DNA of 64,000 bases from positions 2,480,001 to 2,544,000 of the forward strand of contig NZ_CP060418.1 in assembly GCF_014298075.1 (NCBI RefSeq), given 5' to 3'. The notes below the pieces were generated by a model. That model ran no database searches and was not told the DNA's origin. It saw only the letters and a program-made list of their open reading frames with translations. This document shows positions 27,093 to 35,535 of the stretch, one piece after another. Position numbers and translations under genes: made by a program. Numbering within the stretch: position 1 is the first letter of the stretch; every line of letters starts with the position of its first letter. Origin of the DNA: Enterobacter sp. JUb54. GTDB lineage: Bacteria > Pseudomonadota > Gammaproteobacteria > Enterobacterales > Enterobacteriaceae.

Positions 27093-28139
27093 TTGAACAT
27101 AGAAACCCGTGAAATTACCCTCGAGCCCGCGGATAACGCACGCCTGTTGGGGCTGTGCGGCCCGTTTGATGACAACATCAAACAACTGGAGCGCCGTCTG
27201 GGCATCGAAATTAATCGTCGTGACAATCACTTCAAACTGACCGGCCGCATGATCTGCGTAAACGCCGCGGCCGATATTTTACGCAGCCTGTACGTCGATA
27301 CCGCCCCTATGCGCGGCCAAATTCAGGATATTGAGCCGGAACAGATCCACCTGGCCATCAAAGAAGCCCGGGTGCTGGAGCAAAGCGCTGAGAGCGTGCC
27401 GGACTATGGCAAGGCTATCAATATCAAGACCAAACGTGGCGTCATCAAGCCGCGTACGCCAAATCAGGCGCAGTACATCGCCAATATTCTCGACCATGAT
27501 ATTACCTTCGGCGTCGGCCCGGCCGGGACCGGGAAAACCTATCTGGCAGTGGCCGCGGCGGTCGACGCGCTTGAGCGTCAGGACGTGCGCCGTATTCTGC
27601 TGACCCGCCCTGCCGTGGAAGCCGGGGAAAAACTGGGCTTCCTGCCCGGTGACCTGAGCCAGAAAGTCGATCCGTACCTGCGCCCACTGTACGATGCGCT
27701 GTTCGAAATGCTTGGCTTCGAGAAAGTCGAAAAGCTGATTGAGCGTAACGTTATCGAAGTCGCCCCGCTGGCCTATATGCGCGGCCGTACGCTGAACGAC
27801 GCCTTTATTATTCTCGATGAAAGCCAGAACACCACCATCGAACAGATGAAAATGTTCCTGACCCGTATCGGTTTTAACTCTAAAGCGGTGATCACCGGCG
27901 ACGTCACGCAGATTGACCTGCCGCGCAGCACCAAATCCGGCCTGCGCCACGCCATTGAAGTGTTGGCCGAAGTCGATGAAATCAGTTTCAATTTCTTCCA
28001 CAGCGAAGACGTGGTCCGCCATCCGGTGGTTGCCCGTATCGTCAATGCGTATGAAGCATGGGAAGAAGCCGATCAAAAACGTAGAGCAGAACAGGCCGCC
28101 GAGCGCAAACGCGAAGCCCAGGAACAGGAGCAAAAATGA
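27093..28139 (+). CDS. ybeZ: PhoH-like ATPase YbeZ
   Basis: YbeZ is a PhoH-family ATPase that partners the endoribonuclease YbeY in ribosome maturation and quality control. The 348-residue protein has an N-terminal KH-like region, Walker A GPAGTGKT (near 150) and Walker B in [12 protein letters not shown], then a charged tail ([19 protein letters not shown]). The start is TTG at 27093, supported by AAGAGG eight bases upstream and agreement with the E. coli protein. It overlaps ybeY by four bases (ATGA), which implies coupled translation. Confidence 0.95.
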   Translation: MNIETREITLEPADNARLLGLCGPFDDNIKQLERRLGIEINRRDNHFKLTGRMICVNAAADILRSLYVDTAPMRGQIQDIEPEQIHLAIKEARVLEQSAESVPDYGKAINIKTKRGVIKPRTPNQAQYIANILDHDITFGVGPAGTGKTYLAVAAAVDALERQDVRRILLTRPAVEAGEKLGFLPGDLSQKVDPYLRPLYDALFEMLGFEKVEKLIERNVIEVAPLAYMRGRTLNDAFIILDESQNTTIEQMKMFLTRIGFNSKAVITGDVTQIDLPRSTKSGLRHAIEVLAEVDEISFNFFHSEDVVRHPVVARIVNAYEAWEEADQKRRAEQAAERKREAQEQEQK

Positions 28140-28603
28140 GTCAGGTTATTCTCGATTTACAGCTGGCTTGCGAAGATAACAGCGGATTGCCGGATGAAGC
28201 CCGGTTCCAACACTGGGTCGACGCGGTGATCCCTCAGTTCCAGGAAGAGTCAGAAGTGACGATTCGCCTGGTTGACGAAGCCGAAAGCCACGAGCTGAAT
28301 CTGACCTATCGCGGCAAGGATAAGCCCACTAACGTGCTGTCCTTCCCGTTTGAAGCGCCGCCGGGGATCGAACTGCCGCTGCTGGGCGATCTGATCATCT
28401 GCCGTCAGGTGGTTGAACAGGAAGCCAAAGAGCAGGAGAAACCGCTGGAAGCGCACTGGGCGCACATGGTTATCCACGGCAGTCTGCATCTGCTGGGCTA
28501 TGACCATATCATTGATGAAGAAGCGGAAGAGATGGAAGCCCTCGAAACAGAGATAATGCTTGCTCTGGGCTATGAGGATCCGTACATTGCCGAGAAGGAA
28601 TAA
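28136..28603 (+). CDS. ybeY: Endoribonuclease YbeY (16S rRNA maturation)
   Basis: YbeY is a zinc-dependent endoribonuclease needed for 16S rRNA 3'-end maturation and 70S quality control. The 155-residue protein carries the metal motif [11 protein letters not shown] (three His ligands) and the conserved TNVLSFPFE and LGDLIIC stretches. It overlaps ybeZ by four bases. A hairpin (GCCGG-TCTGA-CCGGC, about 28612-28626) lies in the 100-base gap before ybeX. Confidence 0.97.
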   Translation: MSQVILDLQLACEDNSGLPDEARFQHWVDAVIPQFQEESEVTIRLVDEAESHELNLTYRGKDKPTNVLSFPFEAPPGIELPLLGDLIICRQVVEQEAKEQEKPLEAHWAHMVIHGSLHLLGYDHIIDEEAEEMEALETEIMLALGYEDPYIAEKE

Positions 28604-28703
28604 CCTGCCGCCGGTCTGACCGGCGAGCAGCACCCGTGCCGTCCGGCGCTGAGCATACGCGCGACGAGCGACATTTAACTAACATGAGAACCCACACGAC
28701 GCC

Positions 28704-29582
28704 ATGAGCGACGACAATTCACACAGTAGTGACACAGTAAACAGCAAAAAGGGATTCTTCTCCCTGTTACTCAGCCAGCTTTTTCACGGCGAACCAAAAA
28801 ACCGTGATGAACTGCTGGAGCTGATCCGTGATTCCGGGCAAAACGACCTTATCGACGAAGATACTCGCGATATGCTCGAAGGGGTAATGGACATCGCCGA
28901 CCAACGCGTCCGCGATATCATGATCCCTCGCTCGCAGATGATTACCCTGAAACGCAACCAGACGCTGGACGAATGCCTCGATGTGATCATCGAATCCGCC
29001 CACTCGCGTTTCCCGGTGATCAGCGAAGATAAAGATCACATTGAAGGGATTCTGATGGCCAAAGATTTACTGCCGTTTATGCGCAGTGACTCTGAAGCGT
29101 TCAGCATGGAAAAAGTGTTACGCCCGGCGGTTGTCGTGCCTGAAAGCAAGCGGGTTGACCGCATGCTGAAGGAGTTTCGCTCCCAACGCTATCATATGGC
29201 GATCGTGATCGATGAGTTCGGTGGCGTCTCTGGTCTGGTGACCATTGAGGACATTCTCGAACTGATCGTCGGTGAAATCGAAGACGAATACGATGAAGAA
29301 GAAGATATCGATTTTCGTCAACTGAGCCGCCACACCTGGACGGTGCGCGCCCTGGCTCCGATTGAAGACTTCAATAAAGCCTATGGTACCCATTTCAGCG
29401 ATGAAGAAGTCGACACCATTGGTGGGCTGGTGATGCAGGCCTTTGGGCATCTGCCAGCACGTGGCGAGTCGGTTGACATTGATGGTTACCAATTCAAGGT
29501 CGCTATGGCCGACAGCCGACGTATCATCCAGGTTCATGTCAAACTTCCTGATGACGCACCGCAGCCGAAGCTGGAAGACTAA
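28704..29582 (+). CDS. ybeX: CorC/YbeX CBS-domain protein
   Basis: A 292-residue cytoplasmic protein with two CBS domains (about 70-190) and a CorC_HlyC domain at the C-terminus. It has been linked to magnesium/cobalt efflux with CorA and, in E. coli, to ribosome metabolism through its neighbours ybeZ and ybeY. It lacks the DUF21 membrane domain of larger relatives. The N-terminus is acidic with [25 protein letters not shown]. lnt follows after 22 bases. Confidence 0.94.
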   Translation: MSDDNSHSSDTVNSKKGFFSLLLSQLFHGEPKNRDELLELIRDSGQNDLIDEDTRDMLEGVMDIADQRVRDIMIPRSQMITLKRNQTLDECLDVIIESAHSRFPVISEDKDHIEGILMAKDLLPFMRSDSEAFSMEKVLRPAVVVPESKRVDRMLKEFRSQRYHMAIVIDEFGGVSGLVTIEDILELIVGEIEDEYDEEEDIDFRQLSRHTWTVRALAPIEDFNKAYGTHFSDEEVDTIGGLVMQAFGHLPARGESVDIDGYQFKVAMADSRRIIQVHVKLPDDAPQPKLED

Positions 29583-29604
29583 TTACACGGGACGATTAGC
29601 CTAA

Positions 29605-31143
29605 ATGGTATTTGCCTCTCTTATCGAACGCCAGCGCGTACGTCTGCTGCTGGCGCTATTATTCGGAGCCAGCGGAACGCTGGCTTTTTCTCCTTATGAC
29701 ATCTGGCCCGCGGCGATTGTCTCGTTAATCGGTCTGCAGGGACTGACCCTGAACCGTCGTCCGTTGCAAAGCGCCTCGATCGGCTTTTTCTGGGGTATGG
29801 GGCTATTCGGCTCCGGCATCAACTGGGTGTATGTCAGCATTGCGCAGTTTGGCGGTATGCCCGGCCCGGTCAACGTCTTCCTGGTGGTGCTGCTGGCGGC
29901 GTATATGTCGCTGTATACCGGGCTGTTCGCCGGGCTGCTGTCGCGCCTGTGGCCGAAAACCAACTGGCTGCGCCTCGCGATTGCCGCACCGGTGGTGTGG
30001 CAGATTACCGAATTCCTGCGCGGCTGGGTATTGACCGGTTTCCCGTGGCTACAGTTTGGCTACAGCCAGATTGACGGCCCGCTGAAAGGGCTGGCGCCGG
30101 TGATGGGCGTGGAGGCCATTAACTTCCTGTTAATGGTGGTGAGCGGTCTGCTGGTACTGGCGCTGGTGCAGCGCAACCTTAAGCCGTTGATTGCCGCCGT
30201 GGTGCTGTTCGCCCTGCCCTTCCCGCTGCGCTATATCCAGTGGTATCAGCTGCTGCCGGAACGTGCCATGCAGGTCTCGTTAGTACAGGGGGATATTCCT
30301 CAGGCCCTGAAATGGGATGAAAACCAGCTGGTCAACACGCTGAAAACCTATCTCGACCTGACGCAGCCGCATATGGGGTCATCCCAGTTGATCATCTGGC
30401 CGGAGTCAGCCATTCCGGATCTGGAAATTAACCAGCAGCATTTCCTCAGCATGATGGACGACCTGCTGCGCGCCAAAAACAGCTCGCTGATCACCGGTAT
30501 CGTCGACGCCCGTCTGAATAAGCAAAACCGTTACGATACCTACAACACCATCATCACCCTCGGCAAAGACAACCCGTACAGCTACGACTCCAAGGACCGC
30601 TACAACAAGAATCACCTGGTGCCGTTTGGCGAGTTCGTGCCGCTGGAGTCTATTCTGCGCCCGCTGGCGCCGTTCTTCGATCTGCCGATGTCCTCATTCA
30701 GCCGTGGCCCGTACGTCCAGCCGCAGCTGGTGGCGCATAACATGAAGCTGACGGCCGCTATCTGCTACGAGATTATTCTCGGTGAACAGGTGCGCGATAA
30801 TTTCCGCCCGGACACCGACTACCTGCTGACCATCTCAAACGACGCCTGGTTTGGTAAGTCCATCGGCCCGTGGCAACACTTCCAGATGGCACGGATGCGC
30901 GCCCTCGAGCTGGCTCGTCCCCTGCTGCGCAGCACCAATAACGGCATTACGGCGGTAATTGGGCCACGGGGTGAAATTCAGGACATGATCCCGCAGTTCA
31001 CCCGTGCGGTACTGACCACCAAAGTCACGCCGACCAGCGGTCTGACGCCGTATGCGCGTACCGGCAACTGGCCACTGTGGGCGCTCACCGCGCTCCTCGG
31101 TTTTGGCGCCCTGATCATGAGTCTGCGTCAACGTCGCCGATAG
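29605..31143 (+). CDS. lnt: Apolipoprotein N-acyltransferase
   Basis: Lnt is the inner-membrane enzyme that adds the third acyl chain to lipoprotein N-terminal Cys residues, for example ChiQ, LptE and RlpA in this window. The 512-residue protein has about six N-terminal membrane helices, a nitrilase-like periplasmic domain with the Glu-Lys-Cys triad (Glu267 in WPESAIPD, Lys in [11 protein letters not shown], Cys in [11 protein letters not shown]), and a final helix. It ends the ybeZ-ybeY-ybeX-lnt operon. No T-run terminator is visible after it. Confidence 0.97.
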   Translation: MVFASLIERQRVRLLLALLFGASGTLAFSPYDIWPAAIVSLIGLQGLTLNRRPLQSASIGFFWGMGLFGSGINWVYVSIAQFGGMPGPVNVFLVVLLAAYMSLYTGLFAGLLSRLWPKTNWLRLAIAAPVVWQITEFLRGWVLTGFPWLQFGYSQIDGPLKGLAPVMGVEAINFLLMVVSGLLVLALVQRNLKPLIAAVVLFALPFPLRYIQWYQLLPERAMQVSLVQGDIPQALKWDENQLVNTLKTYLDLTQPHMGSSQLIIWPESAIPDLEINQQHFLSMMDDLLRAKNSSLITGIVDARLNKQNRYDTYNTIITLGKDNPYSYDSKDRYNKNHLVPFGEFVPLESILRPLAPFFDLPMSSFSRGPYVQPQLVAHNMKLTAAICYEIILGEQVRDNFRPDTDYLLTISNDAWFGKSIGPWQHFQMARMRALELARPLLRSTNNGITAVIGPRGEIQDMIPQFTRAVLTTKVTPTSGLTPYARTGNWPLWALTALLGFGALIMSLRQRRR

Positions 31144-31228
31144 GTATTCTTACCTGAAACTGTAACCTCTGCGCTGTTAGCCCCAGTCGACATTCGTCAC
31201 CGGGGCAAATCTCTTCCTCGCCGTAATC

Positions 31229-31244
31229 TGGCACGCCCCTTGCT
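31229..31244 (+). promoter_or_regulatory. Sigma-54 promoter of gltIJKL
   Basis: TGGCACG-CCCC-TTGCT matches the sigma-54 consensus, with GG at -24 and GC at -12 ten bases apart. Nitrogen control of the homologous E. coli operon is known. It lies ~285 bases before gltI. Confidence 0.85.
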
Positions 31245-31290
31245 TAATAAACTCAGGTCACCACGCCATCGTGTACTGGTATAACCCGGT

Positions 31291-31357
31291 TGCACCAGCA
31301 CAATACTGACCCGGCACTAGTTTGGTGCAATGGCCGATTTTTGCCTTTAAATGGTGC
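31291..31357. promoter_or_regulatory. Cluster of NtrC-like enhancer sites
   Basis: Three sites fit GCAC-N7-GTGC to different degrees: a half-site TGCACCA at 31291, a full GCACTAGTTTGGTGC at 31314-31328, and GCCTTTAAATGGTGC at 31343-31357. All lie downstream of the sigma-54 element. Confidence 0.6.
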
Positions 31358-31530
31358 GGAGTAGTTCGCAAAAATAAACAATATCACAGCAAAATCTTTA
31401 CATTAAGCCAAACTAAATGCTAACAAACACATACAAATGCTGCACACAAATATCGCAGCAATAATAACGCACACACACATTCACAATGGGTATCAAAAGC
31501 GTCGCTGACGCTGCGGATAAGGAGTTGGAT

Positions 31531-32469
31531 ATGCAATTACGTAAACTGACCACAGCAATGCTGGTCATGGGTATGACCGCCGGCCTGGCACATGCGGAAG
31601 AGGCAAAACCAGCCGCTGATGCAGGGCAAGCGCCTGCACAACAGCAGATGCCTACCCTTGAAAAAATCGCTAAAAACGATGTTATCGTCGTCGGCCACCG
31701 TGAATCATCGGTACCGTTCTCCTACTACGATAACCAGCAGAAAGTGGTGGGTTACTCTCAGGATTACTCCAACGTCATCGTTGATGCCATTAAGAAAAAA
31801 CTGAACAAACCAAATCTGGAAGTCAAACTGATCCCGATTACCTCGCAAAACCGTATTCCGCTGCTGCAAAACGGCACCTTCGATTTTGAGTGCGGTTCTA
31901 CCACTAACAACCTGGAACGCCAGAAACAAGCGGCCTTCAGCGACAGCATCTTCGTTGTCGGTACGCGTCTGCTGGTGAAAAAAGGCGGCCCGATTAAAGA
32001 CTTCGCCGATCTGAAAGGCAAGGCCGTCGTCGTCACCTCCGGTACCACCTCAGAAATTCTGCTGCATAAGCTGAACGACGAGCAGAAAATGAACATGCGC
32101 ATCATCGGCGCGAAAGATCACGGTGACTCCTTCCGTACCCTGGAAAGCGGTCGTGCTGTGGCCTTTATGATGGATGATGCACTGTTGGCCGGCGAGCGCG
32201 CGAAGGCGAAGAAACCGGACAACTGGGAAATTCTCGGCACGCCGCAATCCCATGAAGCTTACGGCTGCATGCTGCGTAAAAACGACCCGGAATTCAAAAA
32301 ACTGTTAGACGATACCATTGCGCAAGCGCAAACCTCAGGGGAAGCGGCGAAGTGGTTTGATACCTGGTTTAAAAATCCAATCCCACCAAAAGGGATGAAC
32401 ATCAACTTTGACCTCTCCGACGACATGAAGGCGCTGTTCAAATCACCAAATGACAAAGCTCTTAACTAA
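31531..32469 (+). CDS. gltI: Glutamate/aspartate periplasmic binding protein GltI
   Basis: GltI is the solute-binding protein of the GltIJKL ABC importer. The 312-residue precursor has a signal peptide cleaved after LAHA (about residue 22), then an Ala/Gln/Pro-rich stretch (EEAKPAADAGQAPAQQQMP) before the family fold (VIVVGHRESSVPFSYYD, FDFECGSTTNN). That stretch makes it ten residues longer than E. coli GltI. ATG 31531 is chosen for the AAGGAG ribosome site and signal peptide. The 3' region carries SroC. Confidence 0.96.
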   Translation: MQLRKLTTAMLVMGMTAGLAHAEEAKPAADAGQAPAQQQMPTLEKIAKNDVIVVGHRESSVPFSYYDNQQKVVGYSQDYSNVIVDAIKKKLNKPNLEVKLIPITSQNRIPLLQNGTFDFECGSTTNNLERQKQAAFSDSIFVVGTRLLVKKGGPIKDFADLKGKAVVVTSGTTSEILLHKLNDEQKMNMRIIGAKDHGDSFRTLESGRAVAFMMDDALLAGERAKAKKPDNWEILGTPQSHEAYGCMLRKNDPEFKKLLDDTIAQAQTSGEAAKWFDTWFKNPIPPKGMNINFDLSDDMKALFKSPNDKALN

Positions 32470-32619
32470 TTAAAAAAACAAGGGGCAAAGCGACTTGCCC
32501 TTCCGATTGTTGTGACAGCACGGACAGACTATACGGTGGCTGGTCGTTCCCCAGCCGCCGCGAATACCGAAACAAGCTGAACAATAATCTTCGAGGGTAG
32601 CGATGCTACCCTTTTTTTT
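32470..32619 (+). ncRNA. sroC: SroC small RNA (gltI 3' region)
   Basis: The gltI-gltJ interval folds into a GGGCAA/TTGCCC hairpin (32483-32500), a nine-pair GGTGGCTGG/CCAGCCGCC hairpin (32535-32559), and a terminator. This agrees in position and sequence with E. coli SroC, which is processed from gltI mRNA and acts as a sponge of the GcvB small RNA. Ends are approximate. Confidence 0.8.
32595..32619 (+). terminator. Terminator ending gltI/SroC transcripts
   Basis: GGGTAGC-GAT-GCTACCC followed by eight T residues. It separates the abundant binding-protein message from the gltJKL part, with some read-through expected. Confidence 0.92.
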
Positions 32620-32632
32620 CCAGGAGTCATTT

Positions 32633-33373
32633 ATGTCAATAGACTGGAACTGGGGAATATTCCTGCAACAGGCCCCGTTCGGCAACACCACCTATCTGGG
32701 CTGGCTATGGAGCGGCTTTCAGGTCACTATCGCCTTGTCGATTAGCGCCTGGGTCATCGCTTTCCTCGTCGGCTCGCTGTTCGGTATTTTACGTACCGTC
32801 CCCAACCGCTGGTTATCCAGCATCGGCACCTGCTACGTTGAACTGTTCCGTAACGTACCGTTGATCGTCCAGTTCTTCACCTGGTATCTGGTCGTGCCTG
32901 AGCTCCTGCCGGAAGATATCGGCATGTGGTTCAAGTCCGAACTGGATCCCAATATTCAGTTCTTTGTCTCTTCTATGCTGTGCCTGGGGCTGTTTACCGC
33001 CGCTCGCGTCTGTGAACAGGTTCGCGCCGCGATTCAGTCGCTGCCGCGCGGGCAGAAAAATGCCGGCCTGGCAATGGGCCTGACGCTGCCGCAGACCTAT
33101 CGTTATGTACTGCTGCCCAACGCTTACCGCGTCATCGTGCCGCCGATGACCTCCGAGATGATGAACCTGGTGAAAAACTCGGCCATCGCCTCAACCATCG
33201 GGCTGGCGGATATGGCAGCGCAGGCGGGTAAGCTGCTGGATTACTCCGCTCACGCGTGGGAATCCTTTACGGCGATTACCCTCGCTTACGTGCTGATTAA
33301 CGCCGTGATTATGCTGATAATGTATGTGGTTGAACGTAAGGTCCGCCTGCCGGGCAATTTGGGGGGGAAATAA
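32633..33373 (+). CDS. gltJ: Glutamate/aspartate ABC transporter permease GltJ
   Basis: GltJ is one of two inner-membrane permeases of the GltIJKL importer. The 246-residue protein is a His/Glu/Gln/Arg/opine-type permease with about five membrane helices and the EAA-like loop ([33 protein letters not shown], which couples to the ATPase). The start MSIDWNWG follows a CAGGAG ribosome site; the frame is open ten codons upstream into the SroC terminator, so that start is rejected. gltK follows after two bases. Confidence 0.96.
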   Translation: MSIDWNWGIFLQQAPFGNTTYLGWLWSGFQVTIALSISAWVIAFLVGSLFGILRTVPNRWLSSIGTCYVELFRNVPLIVQFFTWYLVVPELLPEDIGMWFKSELDPNIQFFVSSMLCLGLFTAARVCEQVRAAIQSLPRGQKNAGLAMGLTLPQTYRYVLLPNAYRVIVPPMTSEMMNLVKNSAIASTIGLADMAAQAGKLLDYSAHAWESFTAITLAYVLINAVIMLIMYVVERKVRLPGNLGGK

Positions 33374-33375
33374 TC

Positions 33376-34050
33376 ATGTACGATTTTGACTGGAGTTCTA
33401 TCGTTCCCTCCATGCCCTACCTGCTGGCCGGGCTGGTTATTACCCTGAAAATCACCGTCACCGCGATTATTATCGGTATCGTCTGGGGGACCCTGCTGGC
33501 GGTCATGCGCCTGTCGAGCTTCCTGCCGCTCTCCTGGTTCGCGAAAACCTACGTCAACGTGTTCCGTTCGATCCCGCTGGTCATGGTCCTGCTGTGGTTC
33601 TACCTGATCGTTCCCGGCTTCCTGCAGAACGTACTTGGCCTGTCGCCGAAGAGCGATATCCGGCTGATTTCCGCGATGGTGGCCTTCTCGATGTTTGAGG
33701 CGGCGTACTATTCGGAAATTATCCGCGCGGGTATCCAGAGCATCTCCCGCGGCCAGTCCAGCGCCGCGCTGGCGCTGGGTATGACCCACTGGCAATCCAT
33801 GAAGCTGATTATTTTGCCGCAGGCGTTTCGCGCCATGGTGCCGTTGCTGCTGACGCAGGGGATTGTCCTGTTCCAGGATACCTCACTGGTCTACGTCCTG
33901 AGCCTGGCCGACTTCTTCCGTACTGCCTCCACCATCGGCGAGCGCGACGGAACGCAGGTCGAGATGATCCTGTTCGCAGGTGCCGTGTATTTTGTCATTA
34001 GTCTCAGCGCATCGCTGTTGGTCAGCTGGTTGAAGAAAAGGACTGTGTAA
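33376..34050 (+). CDS. gltK: Glutamate/aspartate ABC transporter permease GltK
   Basis: GltK is the second permease of GltIJKL, 224 residues, with about five membrane helices and the coupling loop ([33 protein letters not shown]). It is paralogous to GltJ. Its TAA stop shares a base with the gltL ATG (TAATG), so translation is likely coupled. Confidence 0.96.
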   Translation: MYDFDWSSIVPSMPYLLAGLVITLKITVTAIIIGIVWGTLLAVMRLSSFLPLSWFAKTYVNVFRSIPLVMVLLWFYLIVPGFLQNVLGLSPKSDIRLISAMVAFSMFEAAYYSEIIRAGIQSISRGQSSAALALGMTHWQSMKLIILPQAFRAMVPLLLTQGIVLFQDTSLVYVLSLADFFRTASTIGERDGTQVEMILFAGAVYFVISLSASLLVSWLKKRTV

Positions 34051-34775
34051 TGATTACCCTGAAAAACGTTTCAAAATGGTATGGTCACTTTCAGGTGCTG
34101 ACCGATTGCTCCACGGAAGTGAAGAAAGGTGAAGTGGTGGTGGTTTGCGGGCCGTCCGGCTCGGGTAAATCGACGCTGATTAAAACCGTCAACGGCCTCG
34201 AACCGATCCAACAGGGCGAGATCACCGTGGATGGCACCAAAGTGAACGATAAGAAAACCAACCTCGCTAAGCTGCGCTCCCGCGTCGGGATGGTGTTCCA
34301 GCACTTTGAGCTGTTTCCACATCTGTCGATCATCGACAACCTGACTCTGGCGCAGGTCAAAGTGCTTAACCGCGACAAAGCGGCCTCGCGGACCAAAGGC
34401 CTGAAATTGCTGGAGCGTGTGGGCCTGTCCGCCCATGCCGATAAATTCCCGGCCCAGCTCTCCGGCGGCCAGCAGCAACGCGTGGCGATCGCCCGTGCGC
34501 TGTGTATGGATCCGATCGCCATGCTGTTTGACGAACCAACCTCAGCGCTGGATCCGGAGATGATCAACGAAGTGCTCGATGTCATGGTCGAACTGGCGAA
34601 CGAAGGCATGACGATGATGGTGGTGACCCACGAAATGGGCTTTGCCCGCAAGGTGGCCAACCGGGTAATCTTTATGGATGAAGGCAAGATTGTCGAAGAC
34701 TCGGACAAAGAGGCGTTCTTCGCCAACCCGCAATCCGATCGTGCCAAAGACTTCCTCGCAAAAATCCTGCATTAA
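34050..34775 (+). CDS. gltL: Glutamate/aspartate ABC transporter ATP-binding protein GltL
   Basis: GltL energises the importer. The 241-residue ABC protein has Walker [10 protein letters not shown] (near 34-42), Q-loop [10 protein letters not shown], signature [15 protein letters not shown], Walker [15 protein letters not shown] and the switch His in VVTHEMGFA. It overlaps gltK by one base and ends the operon; a long stem-loop follows between it and ybeL. Confidence 0.97.
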   Translation: MITLKNVSKWYGHFQVLTDCSTEVKKGEVVVVCGPSGSGKSTLIKTVNGLEPIQQGEITVDGTKVNDKKTNLAKLRSRVGMVFQHFELFPHLSIIDNLTLAQVKVLNRDKAASRTKGLKLLERVGLSAHADKFPAQLSGGQQQRVAIARALCMDPIAMLFDEPTSALDPEMINEVLDVMVELANEGMTMMVVTHEMGFARKVANRVIFMDEGKIVEDSDKEAFFANPQSDRAKDFLAKILH

Positions 34776-34789
34776 TCTTAGAACCATCC

Positions 34790-34817
34790 CAGGCGCGCAT
34801 CGCTCGGTGCGCGCCTG
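34790..34817. terminator. Stem-loop between gltL and ybeL
   Basis: CAGGCGCGCA and TGCGCGCCTG form a perfect ten-pair stem between converging genes. There is no T run, so it may stabilise 3' ends or assist Rho-dependent ending. Confidence 0.5.
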
Positions 34818-34829
34818 CTACCAGCTTAA

Positions 34830-35312
34830 TCAGGGTTCAAAAGGACGGCGCTGGAACTGGTCATGGCCGCATTTCGGGCAGCGTGGCAGCACATCCGGGG
34901 TATAGACCGCCAGATGATAATGACAGTGCTCGCACACCAGATTCCCCAGCCCCACGACTTCTCCGCTATGGTAGACCCCGTGATGATTCAGATCCTGGAA
35001 CACCTCGCGCCATTCCAGCTGGGTTTTATCGGTAATATCCGCCAGTTCCTGCCACAGGCTCTCTTTTATCACCCGCATAAAGACGCTATCCGTCAGCTCA
35101 TCCTGACTCTCTTCGTAGCTGCGGGCGAACTCTTCCAGGTCACGTCTGACCGCTTTGGTCAGGGTCTCTATTTCGCGGTGCGTTAACTCACCCGACTCGC
35201 TAATTTTCGCCCGCGCCTGTTCTACCAGGGCGTCGATATCGCGCTCTCCATTGCGTAGCCGCTCACTGAGCGTCGACACCAGTTCACGGTAGAATTGAGC
35301 AACCTTGTTCAT
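34830..35312 (-). CDS. ybeL: Zinc-ribbon protein YbeL (DUF1451)
   Basis: A 160-residue cytoplasmic protein of unknown function. It has a helical, highly charged N-terminal part (about 1-100; ERLRNGERDIDALVEQARAK) and a C-terminal zinc ribbon with two CxxC knuckles (CEHC and CPKC). Two ATGs are adjacent; GGAGG lies seven bases from the second (35312) and four from the first, so I chose the second. It is convergent with gltL and divergent from leuS. Confidence 0.9.
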   Translation of the reverse strand: MNKVAQFYRELVSTLSERLRNGERDIDALVEQARAKISESGELTHREIETLTKAVRRDLEEFARSYEESQDELTDSVFMRVIKESLWQELADITDKTQLEWREVFQDLNHHGVYHSGEVVGLGNLVCEHCHYHLAVYTPDVLPRCPKCGHDQFQRRPFEP

Positions 35313-35442
35313 CATTTCGCCTCCGGTGTGGTTAACTTCTTCTAATAATAGACCTTATTTGTCATCTGCTTTGCCAGTTAGCCCACAGAGTCGCTAAATA
35401 GTCTGTGCCGCTTTTGCCGATGTTAATGTGCGAAAGGCTGTT

Positions 35443-35472
35443 TTGACGTGGGCGTTTGGGCTATGCTATGGC
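35443..35472 (+). promoter_or_regulatory. Candidate leuS promoter
   Basis: TTGACG, 18 bases, TATGGC, about 60 bases upstream of the leuS ATG. An overlapping TATGCT gives too short a spacer. Confidence 0.4.
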
Positions 35473-35535
35473 GATCTGATAACACATCCATTGGCTACAC
35501 TTTGTAGCGGTTTGAAAACAGGACCACTGGCTGCC

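Larger units (their letters stand above)
31144..31530. other. lnt-gltI intergenic control region
   Basis: This 387-base interval has no credible ORF. It holds a GCCCC/GGGGC hairpin (about 31180-31206), a sigma-54 promoter, three NtrC-like sites and a long AT-rich, A/C-biased leader up to the gltI ribosome site. Confidence 0.7.

Noticed and set aside
31331-31345. A second sigma-54-like element, TGGCCGATTTTTGC
   Set aside because: The GG-GC spacing is nine bases, one short of the strict ten; the 31229 element is far better. Kept only as an alternative explanation for the NtrC sites.
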